Made by a program: the position numbers and the translations under genes. Shown piece after piece: positions 1 through 4,499 of a stretch of 7,673 bases of DNA. Numbering within the stretch: the stretch's first letter is position 1; every line of letters begins with the position of its first letter. This DNA is from Porphyromonadaceae bacterium UBA2720. GTDB lineage: Bacteria > Bacteroidota > Bacteroidia > Bacteroidales > Muribaculaceae. The notes beneath the pieces are model-generated. The model saw only the letters and a program-made list of their open reading frames with translations. It searched no databases and was not told where the DNA came from. Location: the NCBI GenBank assembly GCA_002353885.1, contig DEKO01000016.1, forward strand, positions 1,732 to 9,404. Direction: 5' to 3'.

Positions 1-129
1 CCCGCCGCGTTGGGTGTTCTCGCGCTGCAACAGGTGACGCGACGCTGCCTTGCGCCCGGCAAACTGCACCTGTGCCGATGATGTTGCCACCAGGGCAACA
101 AGCATCAGAAGTGTAAAAAGTTTCTTCAT
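1..129 (-). CDS. N-terminus of a secreted protein of unknown function (partial)
   Basis: The frame opens at an ATG (129-127 on the minus strand) and runs off the left edge, so only 43 residues are visible. It begins MKK, followed by a hydrophobic stretch (LFTLLMLVALVA, residues 4-15) and then TSSA-QVQ. This is a classic Sec signal peptide with a likely signal peptidase I cut after Ala19. The visible mature part is basic and polar (QFAGRKAASRHLL and onward) and shows no domain I can recognise. The product is therefore exported to the periplasm or beyond, with unknown function. It is transcribed away from queE. A TACCTTTG -7 box at 184-177 would give a leader of roughly 40 nt. The start is convincing; the function is open. 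Confidence 0.75.
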   Translation of the reverse strand, partial: MKKLFTLLMLVALVATSSAQVQFAGRKAASRHLLQRENTQRGG

Positions 130-176
130 TGATAATAAAAATGTTATTAGGTTAGTAATTCGGCTTATCCTGCCGA

Positions 177-184
177 CAAAGGTA
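177..184 (-). promoter_or_regulatory. -7 promoter box of the secreted-protein gene
   Basis: Read on the minus strand this is TACCTTTG, an exact match to the Bacteroidetes -7 consensus TAnnTTTG. It lies 48 nt before the ATG. No TTG/TTTG sits at the usual 19-21 nt upstream; the nearest TTTTTG (202-197) is only about 12 nt away. The call rests on the -7 box alone. Confidence 0.45.
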
Positions 185-253
185 GTAAAAAGATTTCAAA
201 AACGGCATTAAAGAGGCATTTTTTCATGCAGCGCCACAAAAGACCTCCAAAAA

Positions 254-284
254 TTGCGCATCTTGAGAGATTGCCGTACCTTTG
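254..284 (+). promoter_or_regulatory. queE promoter (-33 TTG, -7 TACCTTTG)
   Basis: A -33-like TTG lies at 254-256 and an exact -7 box TACCTTTG at 277-284, separated by 20 nt, which is the canonical Bacteroidetes spacing. Transcription should start near 290-292, only about 8-10 nt before the queE ATG at 300. The -7 box overlaps the in-frame TTG at 282, so that TTG cannot be the translation start of this transcript. Confidence 0.7.
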
Positions 285-299
285 CACAAAATCCTGACA

Positions 300-893
300 A
301 TGACTTACACCATCAACGAAATCTTCTACTCGCTGCAAGGCGAGGGATACAACACGGGCACGGCCAGCGTGTTTGTGCGACTGAGCGGTTGCAACCTGCG
401 CTGCAGCTTCTGCGACACCCTGCACCAGCAGGGCACCGCCATGTCGCTGCAACAGATCGTCGACACCATCAACCGCTGGCCGCAAGCACCACTGCTGGTG
501 CTCACAGGAGGCGAGCCATCGCTATGGATTGACGCTGAGATGATTGCCACGCTCAAGCAATGCACAGGCAAGACCATCGCCATCGAGACCAACGGCACGC
601 GCCCATTGCCAGCAGGCATCGACTGGGTGACCCTGTCGCCCAAGGGCGCCTATGCAGGTGGCGACCTGTTCCCCACTGTGCTCACCAGCTGCGACGAACT
701 TAAGGTGGTCTATACTGGACAAGACTTGAGTCAATATGACCACATCAAGGCCAGTCATCGTTTCTTGCAACCGTGCTTTGTCGACGACCCAGTTGAGCGC
801 CAAGCCAACCTGGAATCTTGTGTCCAAGCTGTGCTGCAACATCCGCAATGGCGCCTGTCGCTGCAGACTCATCGTCTGTTGGGAATTAGATGA
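300..893 (+). CDS. queE: 7-carboxy-7-deazaguanine synthase (radical SAM, QueE)
   Basis: QueE is a cytosolic radical-SAM enzyme. It contracts the ring of 6-carboxytetrahydropterin to 7-carboxy-7-deazaguanine, the precursor of preQ0 and queuosine in tRNA. From the ATG the protein is 197 residues. The substrate-binding start IFYSLQGEG is at residues 8-16. The iron-sulfur cysteines C31, C35 and C38 form the CX3CX2C motif within SGCNLRCSFCDT. The SAM-binding GGEP is at 70-73, ETNGT at 97-101 and SPK at 113-115. The C-terminus QTHRLLGIR is the normal family ending, so the gene is intact. An in-frame TTG at 282 would add six residues, but it lies inside the -7 box, so ATG 300 is preferred. The leader is very short with no Shine-Dalgarno sequence. 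Usual partners queD and queC are not in this window, and there is no room for a preQ1 riboswitch after the inferred transcription start. Confidence 0.95.
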   Translation: MTYTINEIFYSLQGEGYNTGTASVFVRLSGCNLRCSFCDTLHQQGTAMSLQQIVDTINRWPQAPLLVLTGGEPSLWIDAEMIATLKQCTGKTIAIETNGTRPLPAGIDWVTLSPKGAYAGGDLFPTVLTSCDELKVVYTGQDLSQYDHIKASHRFLQPCFVDDPVERQANLESCVQAVLQHPQWRLSLQTHRLLGIR

Positions 894-942
894 AAATAAA
901 AATCAAAGTTGTCAGCTCCTCCCTAGAGGTCCAGAAGGGTGG

Positions 943-964
943 GCTAACTTCTCCTTAGCTTTTT
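943..964 (+). terminator. weak intrinsic terminator after queE
   Basis: GCTAA (943-947) can pair with TTAGC (955-959) across a 7-nt loop, followed directly by TTTTT (960-964). The 5-bp stem is AT-rich. A competing hairpin, AGAAG (933-937) with CTTCT (948-952), would disrupt it. It sits six bases before the downstream ATG, so it may be leaky or fortuitous. Confidence 0.3.
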
Positions 965-969
965 AACAA

Positions 970-1605
970 ATGATTCGCAACATCATATTTGACCTGGGAG
1001 GGGTCATTTTTGAAATAGATAAAAACCAGGCTATCAGGCGATTTCAAGAGGTAGGCTTCAATGATGCTGTCCACTACCTCGATGCCTTCGAACAAGTGGG
1101 CATATTTGGCCAGCTCGAGGGTGGTCAGATTGATGCCGAAGAATTTCGCAAGCAATTGAGTCGGCTGGCGGGTAAGGAGATGACACTGGACGATTGTGCC
1201 CATGGCTGGCAAGGATACTTTGTCAGGCTTCCGCAACGCAACCTTGACAAATTGCTCGAACTACGCAAGCGAGGCTACCGCGTGAGTCTGCTGAGCAACA
1301 CCAACCCCTTCATGATGCAATGGGTGCTCAGTGACGCGTTCGATGGCCATGGCCATGGCATCAGCCACTACTTCGATGCCCTCTACCTCAGCTACCAGAT
1401 GCGACTGATGAAGCCCGATGCGCGCATCTTTGAGGCCGTGTTGCGCAACGAGCAAGCACGCCCCGACGAGACCGTCTTCATTGACGACGGCCCACGCAAT
1501 GTGGCGACTGCGGCTGCCCTGGGCATGCACACCCTGCAACCCGACAACGGCGGCGATTGGCATGCCATGCTCGAGCAGCTGATTGCTAATCATTCACTGC
1601 TTTAG
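970..1605 (+). CDS. HAD-superfamily hydrolase, YihX-like (subfamily IA variant 3)
   Basis: This is a cytosolic phosphatase-type enzyme of 211 residues. All four HAD motifs are visible. Motif I is FDLGGV with the nucleophile D8, motif II is LLSNTN with S109, motif III is LMKPD with K148, and motif IV is VFIDDGPRN with D172/D173. The position two after the nucleophile is Gly10 rather than Asp, as in the DLGN motif of E. coli YihX (a sugar-phosphate phosphatase). The cap segment HGWQGYFVRL (78-87) also resembles YihX, so a small phosphorylated metabolite is the likely substrate, but which one cannot be read from sequence. The gene begins 76 nt after queE in the same direction; possible read-through depends on the weak hairpin between them. 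TAGCTTTT (956-963) is one base off a -7 box but has no -33 partner. The gene faces the tRNA-Arg gene convergently. Confidence 0.9.
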   Translation: MIRNIIFDLGGVIFEIDKNQAIRRFQEVGFNDAVHYLDAFEQVGIFGQLEGGQIDAEEFRKQLSRLAGKEMTLDDCAHGWQGYFVRLPQRNLDKLLELRKRGYRVSLLSNTNPFMMQWVLSDAFDGHGHGISHYFDALYLSYQMRLMKPDARIFEAVLRNEQARPDETVFIDDGPRNVATAAALGMHTLQPDNGGDWHAMLEQLIANHSLL

Positions 1606-1649
1606 GAGATGAACCTGTGTCCTAAACTCGCTGAGTCGTTCTGGCCATG

Positions 1650-1668
1650 GACAAGAATCTTTCTTGTC
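1650..1668. other. 8-bp perfect hairpin after the HAD gene
   Basis: GACAAGAA (1650-1657) is fully complementary to TTCTTGTC (1661-1668) with a TCT loop. No T-run follows on either strand, so it is not a standard intrinsic terminator. It could protect the 3' end of the HAD transcript, or mean nothing. Confidence 0.35.
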
Positions 1669-1692
1669 GTCTGCCAATGATTGCAAGTCAAC

Positions 1693-1734
1693 AAAAAATC
1701 GCCAAATTACTGTGTTTCAGCAATTTGGCGATTT
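1693..1734 (-). terminator. strong intrinsic terminator of tRNA-Arg
   Basis: AAATCGCCAAATT (1696-1708) and AATTTGGCGATTT (1722-1734) are a perfect 13-bp inverted repeat, with a further CTG/CAG stem inside the loop. Read on the minus strand, the hairpin is followed by TTTTTTGTT, giving a textbook terminator a few bases after the 3' end of the tRNA. On the plus strand only a weak T-rich stretch follows (ATTTCCTTTG). It may still help stop transcripts from the convergent HAD gene. Confidence 0.85.
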
Positions 1735-1740
1735 CCTTTG

Positions 1741-1812
1741 TGAACCCGTGGGGAGTCGAACCCCAATCGAAGGAACCGGAATCCTTTATTCTATCCATTG
1801 AACTACGGGTCC
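1741..1812 (-). tRNA. tRNA-Arg (anticodon CCG)
   Basis: The 72-nt cloverleaf folds fully on the minus strand. The acceptor stem is GGACCCG/CGGGTTC with one G-U pair, discriminator A at 1741. The D arm is GTTC/GAAT around AATGGATA. The anticodon stem is AAGGA/TCCTT with loop TTCCGGT, giving anticodon CCG (1779-1777), which reads CGG arginine codons. The variable loop is 4 nt. The T arm is TGGGG/CCCCA with loop TTCGACT. The 3' CCA is not encoded (the next bases are CAA), so it must be added by CCA-adding enzyme. It has its own promoter and terminator and is monocistronic. Confidence 0.95.
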
Positions 1813-1842
1813 AGTATGTGTCATTTTTTGCGTTTGCGGCTG

Positions 1843-1874
1843 CAAAATTACAATTTTTTTTGTAGCTTTGCAAA
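1843..1874 (-). promoter_or_regulatory. tRNA-Arg promoter (TTTG, 20 nt, TAATTTTG)
   Basis: On the minus strand a -33 TTTG (1874-1871) and an exact -7 TAATTTTG (1850-1843) are separated by exactly 20 nt, the best Bacteroidetes-type promoter in the window. The transcript would begin around 1836, about 24 nt before the mature tRNA 5' end, to be trimmed by RNase P. It overlaps the ung promoter on the other strand. Confidence 0.75.
1863..1870 (+). promoter_or_regulatory. -7 promoter box of ung
   Basis: TAGCTTTG matches TAnnTTTG exactly. Transcription would start near 1877, giving a leader of about 23 nt before the ung ATG. No good -33 element lies 19-21 nt upstream; TTTG at 1833-1836 is about 26 nt away. 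The box lies within the footprint expected for RNA polymerase on the opposing tRNA promoter. Confidence 0.55.
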
Positions 1875-1899
1875 TTGGTTCGCAATTTTTAAAGTTTTT

Positions 1900-2565
1900 A
1901 TGACCGTCAAGATAGACCCCAGCTGGCTCGAAGCGCTCTCCAGCGAGTGGCAACAGCCTTACTTTGAGCAACTCACACAGTTTGTGCGCGAGGAATATCG
2001 CACCAAGCAAATATTCCCTCCTGGCCGACAAATCTTTGCCGCATTTGATGCCACCCCATTCGACCAGGTGAAGGTGGTGATTCTGGGTCAAGACCCCTAT
2101 CATGGCCCTGGGCAAGCCAATGGTCTGTGCTTCAGCGTGAACGATGGCGTGCCCTACCCTCCTTCGCTGGTCAACATCTTCAAGGAGGTTCATGACGACA
2201 CCGGCGCTCCGATACCCACGAGTGGCAATCTCACTCGTTGGGCTCGACAGGGTGTGCTCATGCTCAACGCCACCCTCACTGTCGAGGCTCATCGTGCCGG
2301 GTCGCATCAGGGCAAGGGTTGGGAGCAGTTCACCGATGCAGCCATTGCAGCCTTGGCCACGCGTCGCCGGGGACTTGTATTCATGCTTTGGGGCAACTAT
2401 GCCAAGCAGAAAGGTCGGTTTATCAACCGTCTAGATCACCTTGTGCTCACTGCAGCCCATCCGTCGCCGCTGTCGGCCAACCGTGGAGGGTGGTTTGGTT
2501 GTCACCACTTCTCGCAAGCCAATGCCTACCTGCAACGCCAGGGGCTGGCACCGATCCAGTGGTAG
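1900..2565 (+). CDS. ung: uracil-DNA glycosylase, family 1
   Basis: Ung removes uracil from DNA (from cytosine deamination or dUTP misincorporation) as the first step of base-excision repair. The protein is 221 residues, normal for the family. GQDPYHG at 63-69 carries the water-activating D65. LNATLTV carries the uracil-binding N123. HPSPLS begins at the catalytic H187, followed by the DNA-intercalation loop SANRGGWFG, so the enzyme looks complete and active. The frame extends upstream to 1798, but that part would run through the tRNA end and both promoters. ATG 1900 gives the standard N-terminus (TVKIDPSWLEAL) and fits the -7 box at 1863-1870. It is divergent from tRNA-Arg. The next gene, msrC, follows after a 49-nt repeat-containing gap and may be co-transcribed. 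Confidence 0.97.
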   Translation: MTVKIDPSWLEALSSEWQQPYFEQLTQFVREEYRTKQIFPPGRQIFAAFDATPFDQVKVVILGQDPYHGPGQANGLCFSVNDGVPYPPSLVNIFKEVHDDTGAPIPTSGNLTRWARQGVLMLNATLTVEAHRAGSHQGKGWEQFTDAAIAALATRRRGLVFMLWGNYAKQKGRFINRLDHLVLTAAHPSPLSANRGGWFGCHHFSQANAYLQRQGLAPIQW

Positions 2566-2571
2566 CGAGCA

Positions 2572-2613
2572 AACAGTTTACAGTTAATAGTTAAAAGTCA
2601 ATCGTTTTTTGTC
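2572..2613. repeat. 7-bp periodic array between ung and msrC
   Basis: Consecutive 7-bp units read AACAGTT, TACAGTT, AATAGTT and AAAAGTC, followed by the degenerate AATCGTT and TTTTGTC. The motif ANAGTT recurs in phase. The array fills almost the whole gap and ends just before the downstream ATG at 2615. I see no hairpin or promoter box in it. Confidence 0.55.
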
Positions 2614-2614
2614 G

Positions 2615-3076
2615 ATGAAGGAGAAACAATATGAGACGATGCTGGCGCAGCTTGAAGGGTTGATAGCCGGTGAGAGAAACATGATGAGTGTGCTGTCGAA
2701 TGCTTCGGCACTGATGCGCGAGGTGATGGGTGAACGCTACTTCTGGGTAGGATTCTACCTGGTGGAGAACGACCAGCTTGTGCTGGGGCCGTTCCAGGGT
2801 AGTGTGGCTTGTTACCGCATCGGCCACGGCCGTGGCGTGTGTGGCACGGCATGGGCTCAGGCCCGGACGCAAGTGGTGCCTGACGTGGAGGCATTTCCTG
2901 GCCACATTGCCTGCAGCTCGCTGTCGCGCAGCGAGATTGTGGTTCCGCTGCTTGATGGTCAGGGCATCGTCCGTGGCGTGCTCGACATCGACAGCAAGGA
3001 ACTTGCCCAGTTTGATGAGACTGATGCGCGTTATCTCGAACGTGCCGCCGCCATCATTGCCAGGGAGTTGTGGTAA
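2615..3076 (+). CDS. msrC: free methionine-(R)-sulfoxide reductase (GAF domain, fRMsr)
   Basis: This cytosolic enzyme reduces free L-methionine-(R)-sulfoxide with thioredoxin-type electrons, repairing oxidised methionine. From ATG 2615 it is 153 residues, essentially one GAF domain. Family signatures are LGPFQG (57-62), GRGVCG (72-77), VVPDVEAFPGHIAC (87-100), SEIVVPL (106-112) and GVLDIDS. Three cysteines, C66, C76 and C100, have spacings of 10 and 24. These match E. coli MsrC (YebR) C84, C94 and C118, where C118 is catalytic and the others resolve the disulfide. So this is a true reductase, not just a ligand-sensing GAF protein. An in-frame TTG at 2609 would add two residues; ATG 2615 is preferred. 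No promoter box is evident, so co-transcription with ung is plausible. Confidence 0.93.
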   Translation: MKEKQYETMLAQLEGLIAGERNMMSVLSNASALMREVMGERYFWVGFYLVENDQLVLGPFQGSVACYRIGHGRGVCGTAWAQARTQVVPDVEAFPGHIACSSLSRSEIVVPLLDGQGIVRGVLDIDSKELAQFDETDARYLERAAAIIARELW

Positions 3077-3106
3077 AGCCATTGGCACGTATTTTGCAAG
3101 AATGGT

Positions 3107-3121
3107 TTCCAAAACATAAGT
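3107..3121 (+). repeat. 15-bp direct repeat, copy 1
   Basis: TTCCAAAACATAAGT here is identical to 3313-3327, just before the YccF gene. The two copies bracket the repeat arrays in this gap. In copy 1 a following ATG (3127-3129) is stopped at once by TAG. Confidence 0.7.
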
Positions 3122-3128
3122 TTCTGAT

Positions 3129-3160
3129 GTAGTAAAATAGTAGAGTTGTAAAGTAGTAAA
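3129..3160 (+). repeat. 8-bp periodic array (GTAGTAAA type)
   Basis: Four successive 8-bp units: GTAGTAAA, ATAGTAGA, GTTGTAAA and GTAGTAAA. The first and last are identical. The array is imperfectly complementary to the array at 3216-3247 (about 22 of 31 aligned positions match by eye), so the two could form a long imperfect stem. It is non-coding. Confidence 0.6.
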
Positions 3161-3215
3161 ACCATTGCCTCAATCAATTTTAAATGCCGTGTGCTGCCAA
3201 TGTAATGTATCGGCC

Positions 3216-3247
3216 CTACTACTCTACTCCCTTACTTCTCTACTACT
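3216..3247 (-). repeat. 8-bp periodic array, opposite orientation
   Basis: On the plus strand the units are CTACTACT, CTACTCCC, TTACTTCT and CTACTACT; read on the minus strand these become AGTAGTAG-like units, the same family as 3129-3160 but inverted. It lies in the middle of the 254-nt gap between msrC and yccF, which otherwise shows no gene. Confidence 0.6.
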
Positions 3248-3256
3248 AAAAGTGAT

Positions 3257-3286
3257 GTCTTAACTACATAACTCCTTTAACTACCG
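3257..3286 (-). repeat. AGTTA-type array, inverted copy of 6680-6718
   Basis: Read on the minus strand it starts CGGTAGTTAAAGGAGTTA (18 nt, identical to 6680-6697) and ends GTAGTTAAGAC (identical to 6708-6718). The copy near ettA carries about one additional AGGAGTTA unit between these blocks. This identifies an interspersed element with variable unit number. Confidence 0.75.
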
Positions 3287-3312
3287 AAAAGAAGCTACTC
3301 CCGAAAGTTAAA

Positions 3313-3327
3313 TTCCAAAACATAAGT
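3313..3327 (+). repeat. 15-bp direct repeat, copy 2
   Basis: This is the second copy of TTCCAAAACATAAGT. It ends three bases before the YccF start codon and so forms its translation leader. The 206-bp period to copy 1 encloses the three short-unit arrays. Confidence 0.7.
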
Positions 3328-3330
3328 GCA

Positions 3331-3702
3331 ATGAAATTCCTAGGCAACATCATCTGGCTGATATTCGGTGGCATCGCCACTGCTGTCGAGTATATCATGG
3401 CCTCGCTGGCCATGATGGTGACCATCATCGGCATCCCGTTCGGGCTGCAATCGCTCAAACTGGGCCTCCTGTGCCTCTGGCCCTTCGGTTCGCGCGTGGT
3501 TCGCAAGCCCACCAGCGGTTGCCTGAACATGGCCATGAACATCATCTGGTTTTTCATCGGTGGCATCTGGATAGCGTTGACCCACTGGTTCTTCGGGCTG
3601 CTGCTCTACATCACCATCGTGGGCATCCCATTCGGCAAGCAGCACATGAAGATGGCTCACATCGCGCTGACGCCATTCGGCCGCGAGATCATCGACGCTT
3701 AA
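3331..3702 (+). CDS. yccF: YccF-family inner membrane protein
   Basis: This is a small integral membrane protein of 123 residues from the YccF family (DUF307), whose biochemical function is not established. It contains two clear copies of the YccF motif at residues 6-53 and 70-117, offset by exactly 64 residues: NIIWLIFGG...TIIGIPFG...LWPFG and NIIWFFIGG...TIVGIPFG...LTPFG. Hydrophobic stretches precede each GIPFG (about 4-36 and 71-100), with a polar basic linker (SRVVRKPTSG, 54-63) between the halves. This suggests an inverted or parallel two-repeat membrane fold. ATG 3331 is preceded by an A-rich leader with no Shine-Dalgarno sequence and no recognisable promoter. The gene ends at a strong terminator, so it appears monocistronic. 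Confidence 0.92.
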   Translation: MKFLGNIIWLIFGGIATAVEYIMASLAMMVTIIGIPFGLQSLKLGLLCLWPFGSRVVRKPTSGCLNMAMNIIWFFIGGIWIALTHWFFGLLLYITIVGIPFGKQHMKMAHIALTPFGREIIDA

Positions 3703-3724
3703 TCTATTGTTATATACCACATTA

Positions 3725-3756
3725 CGCCATGCACCGCGGTGTGCATGGCGATTTTT
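3725..3756 (+). terminator. strong intrinsic terminator after yccF
   Basis: CGCCATGCAC (3725-3734) pairs perfectly with GTGCATGGCG (3741-3750) around a CGCGGT loop, followed by A and TTTTT (3752-3756). This is a 10-bp GC-rich stem with a T-run, 23 nt after the YccF stop codon. Confidence 0.9.
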
Positions 3757-3792
3757 GTTATCCAAAATGGTGGATATGTGCCGAAAAGTCTG

Positions 3793-3800
3793 TATCTTTG
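3793..3800 (+). promoter_or_regulatory. -7 promoter box of the PASTA-rluD operon
   Basis: TATCTTTG is an exact TAnnTTTG match, lying after the yccF terminator and 40 nt before the PASTA gene ATG. The transcript would start near 3807 with a leader of roughly 33 nt rich in A. No convincing -33 TTG is present at the expected distance. Confidence 0.6.
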
Positions 3801-3839
3801 CAGATTAATGACTAAAAAAGCATACAACTCTCAATCGCA

Positions 3840-4499
3840 ATGAGTCAAAACGCATACAACGAATTCAAGGAGAAGCATCCGTTCATTCTCAACTCCATTC
3901 TGATGGTGGTTGCCGCCATCGCCCTGTTCTACATCGGCCTGCTGTTTATCGATGTGTTCACCTCTCACGGCCAGGAGCGCCAAGTGCCCGATGTGCGCAC
4001 CATGACGCTTGACAATGCCATCGAGGCACTGGAGAATGCCGGCTTCAACTGGGACATCAGCGACAGCACCACCTTCAGCGAGCAGTATCCTCCCGGTGTC
4101 ATTATCGACCAGGACCCCAAGGCAGGTTCTAAGGTCAAGGCCATCCGCGTGATTTATCTCAAAGTCAATGCATTGCACCCTCGTGGTGTGCAGTTGCCTA
4201 GATTACAGGACACGTCGGTTCGCCAGGGTGTCGCCATGCTCAAGTCGATGGGCTTCAAGAGCATCGAGGTCGACAGCATCGCCTCGCCCTATGGCGGCTT
4301 GATACTTCAAGTCCAGGTCAATGGCCACTCGGTGGCCCCGGGCACATGCGTGAGCATCAACTCGCACGTCAAGCTCACCGTGGGTGACGGTTCGATTGAG
4401 AATCTCAACCCCGACTCGATACTTGACCAGCACACCATCGACTCGATTGAGCAGCGCAACTATGAGCAAGCGGTCGAGGAATACAAATCCAACATCTGA
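3840..4499 (+). CDS. membrane-anchored PASTA-domain protein
   Basis: This 219-residue protein has a short cytoplasmic N-terminus (MSQNAYNEFKEKHP) and one transmembrane helix (about 16-40). Two PASTA domains follow (about 48-110, beginning VPDV, and about 116-184, ending VKLTVGDG). The acidic tail (185-219) contains no known motif. PASTA domains in penicillin-binding proteins and Ser/Thr kinases bind muropeptides or beta-lactams. Here there is no kinase or transpeptidase domain, so a periplasmic cell-wall sensing, scaffolding or recruitment role is an inference. The second PASTA domain is divergent (LPRLQD in place of VPDL). Its TGA overlaps the ATG of rluD by one base (TGATG), implying translational coupling. 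A strong terminator upstream and a -7 box at 3793 make it the first gene of the operon. Confidence 0.9.
   Translation: MSQNAYNEFKEKHPFILNSILMVVAAIALFYIGLLFIDVFTSHGQERQVPDVRTMTLDNAIEALENAGFNWDISDSTTFSEQYPPGVIIDQDPKAGSKVKAIRVIYLKVNALHPRGVQLPRLQDTSVRQGVAMLKSMGFKSIEVDSIASPYGGLILQVQVNGHSVAPGTCVSINSHVKLTVGDGSIENLNPDSILDQHTIDSIEQRNYEQAVEEYKSNI

Noticed and set aside
282..299. TTG start for queE at 282
   Set aside because: The TTG is part of the -7 box TACCTTTG, upstream of the inferred transcription start; ATG 300 gives the family-typical N-terminus.
130..299. preQ1 riboswitch upstream of queE
   Set aside because: The inferred transcript start is within about 10 nt of the ATG, and I see no preQ1-type pseudoknot pattern before it.
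1351..1363. GGCCAT tandem repeat inside the HAD gene
   Set aside because: It encodes a GHGHG stretch in the motif II-III loop and keeps frame; such variation is ordinary in this family's loop.
1798..1899. N-terminal extension of ung to 1798
   Set aside because: It would translate through the tRNA 5' end and both promoters. The ATG at 1900 gives the normal Ung N-terminus.
1786..2307. 173-codon minus-strand frame spanning ung and part of the tRNA
   Set aside because: It overlaps a certain ung gene, both promoters and the tRNA 5' end, and its product has no recognisable motif.
2591..3112. 173-codon minus-strand frame opposite msrC
   Set aside because: It is antisense to a gene with all family motifs, with His/Arg/Gln-rich shadow composition.
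3129..3286. CRISPR array
   Set aside because: Units are 8 bp, contiguous and degenerate, with no spacers of 25-40 bp and no cas genes.
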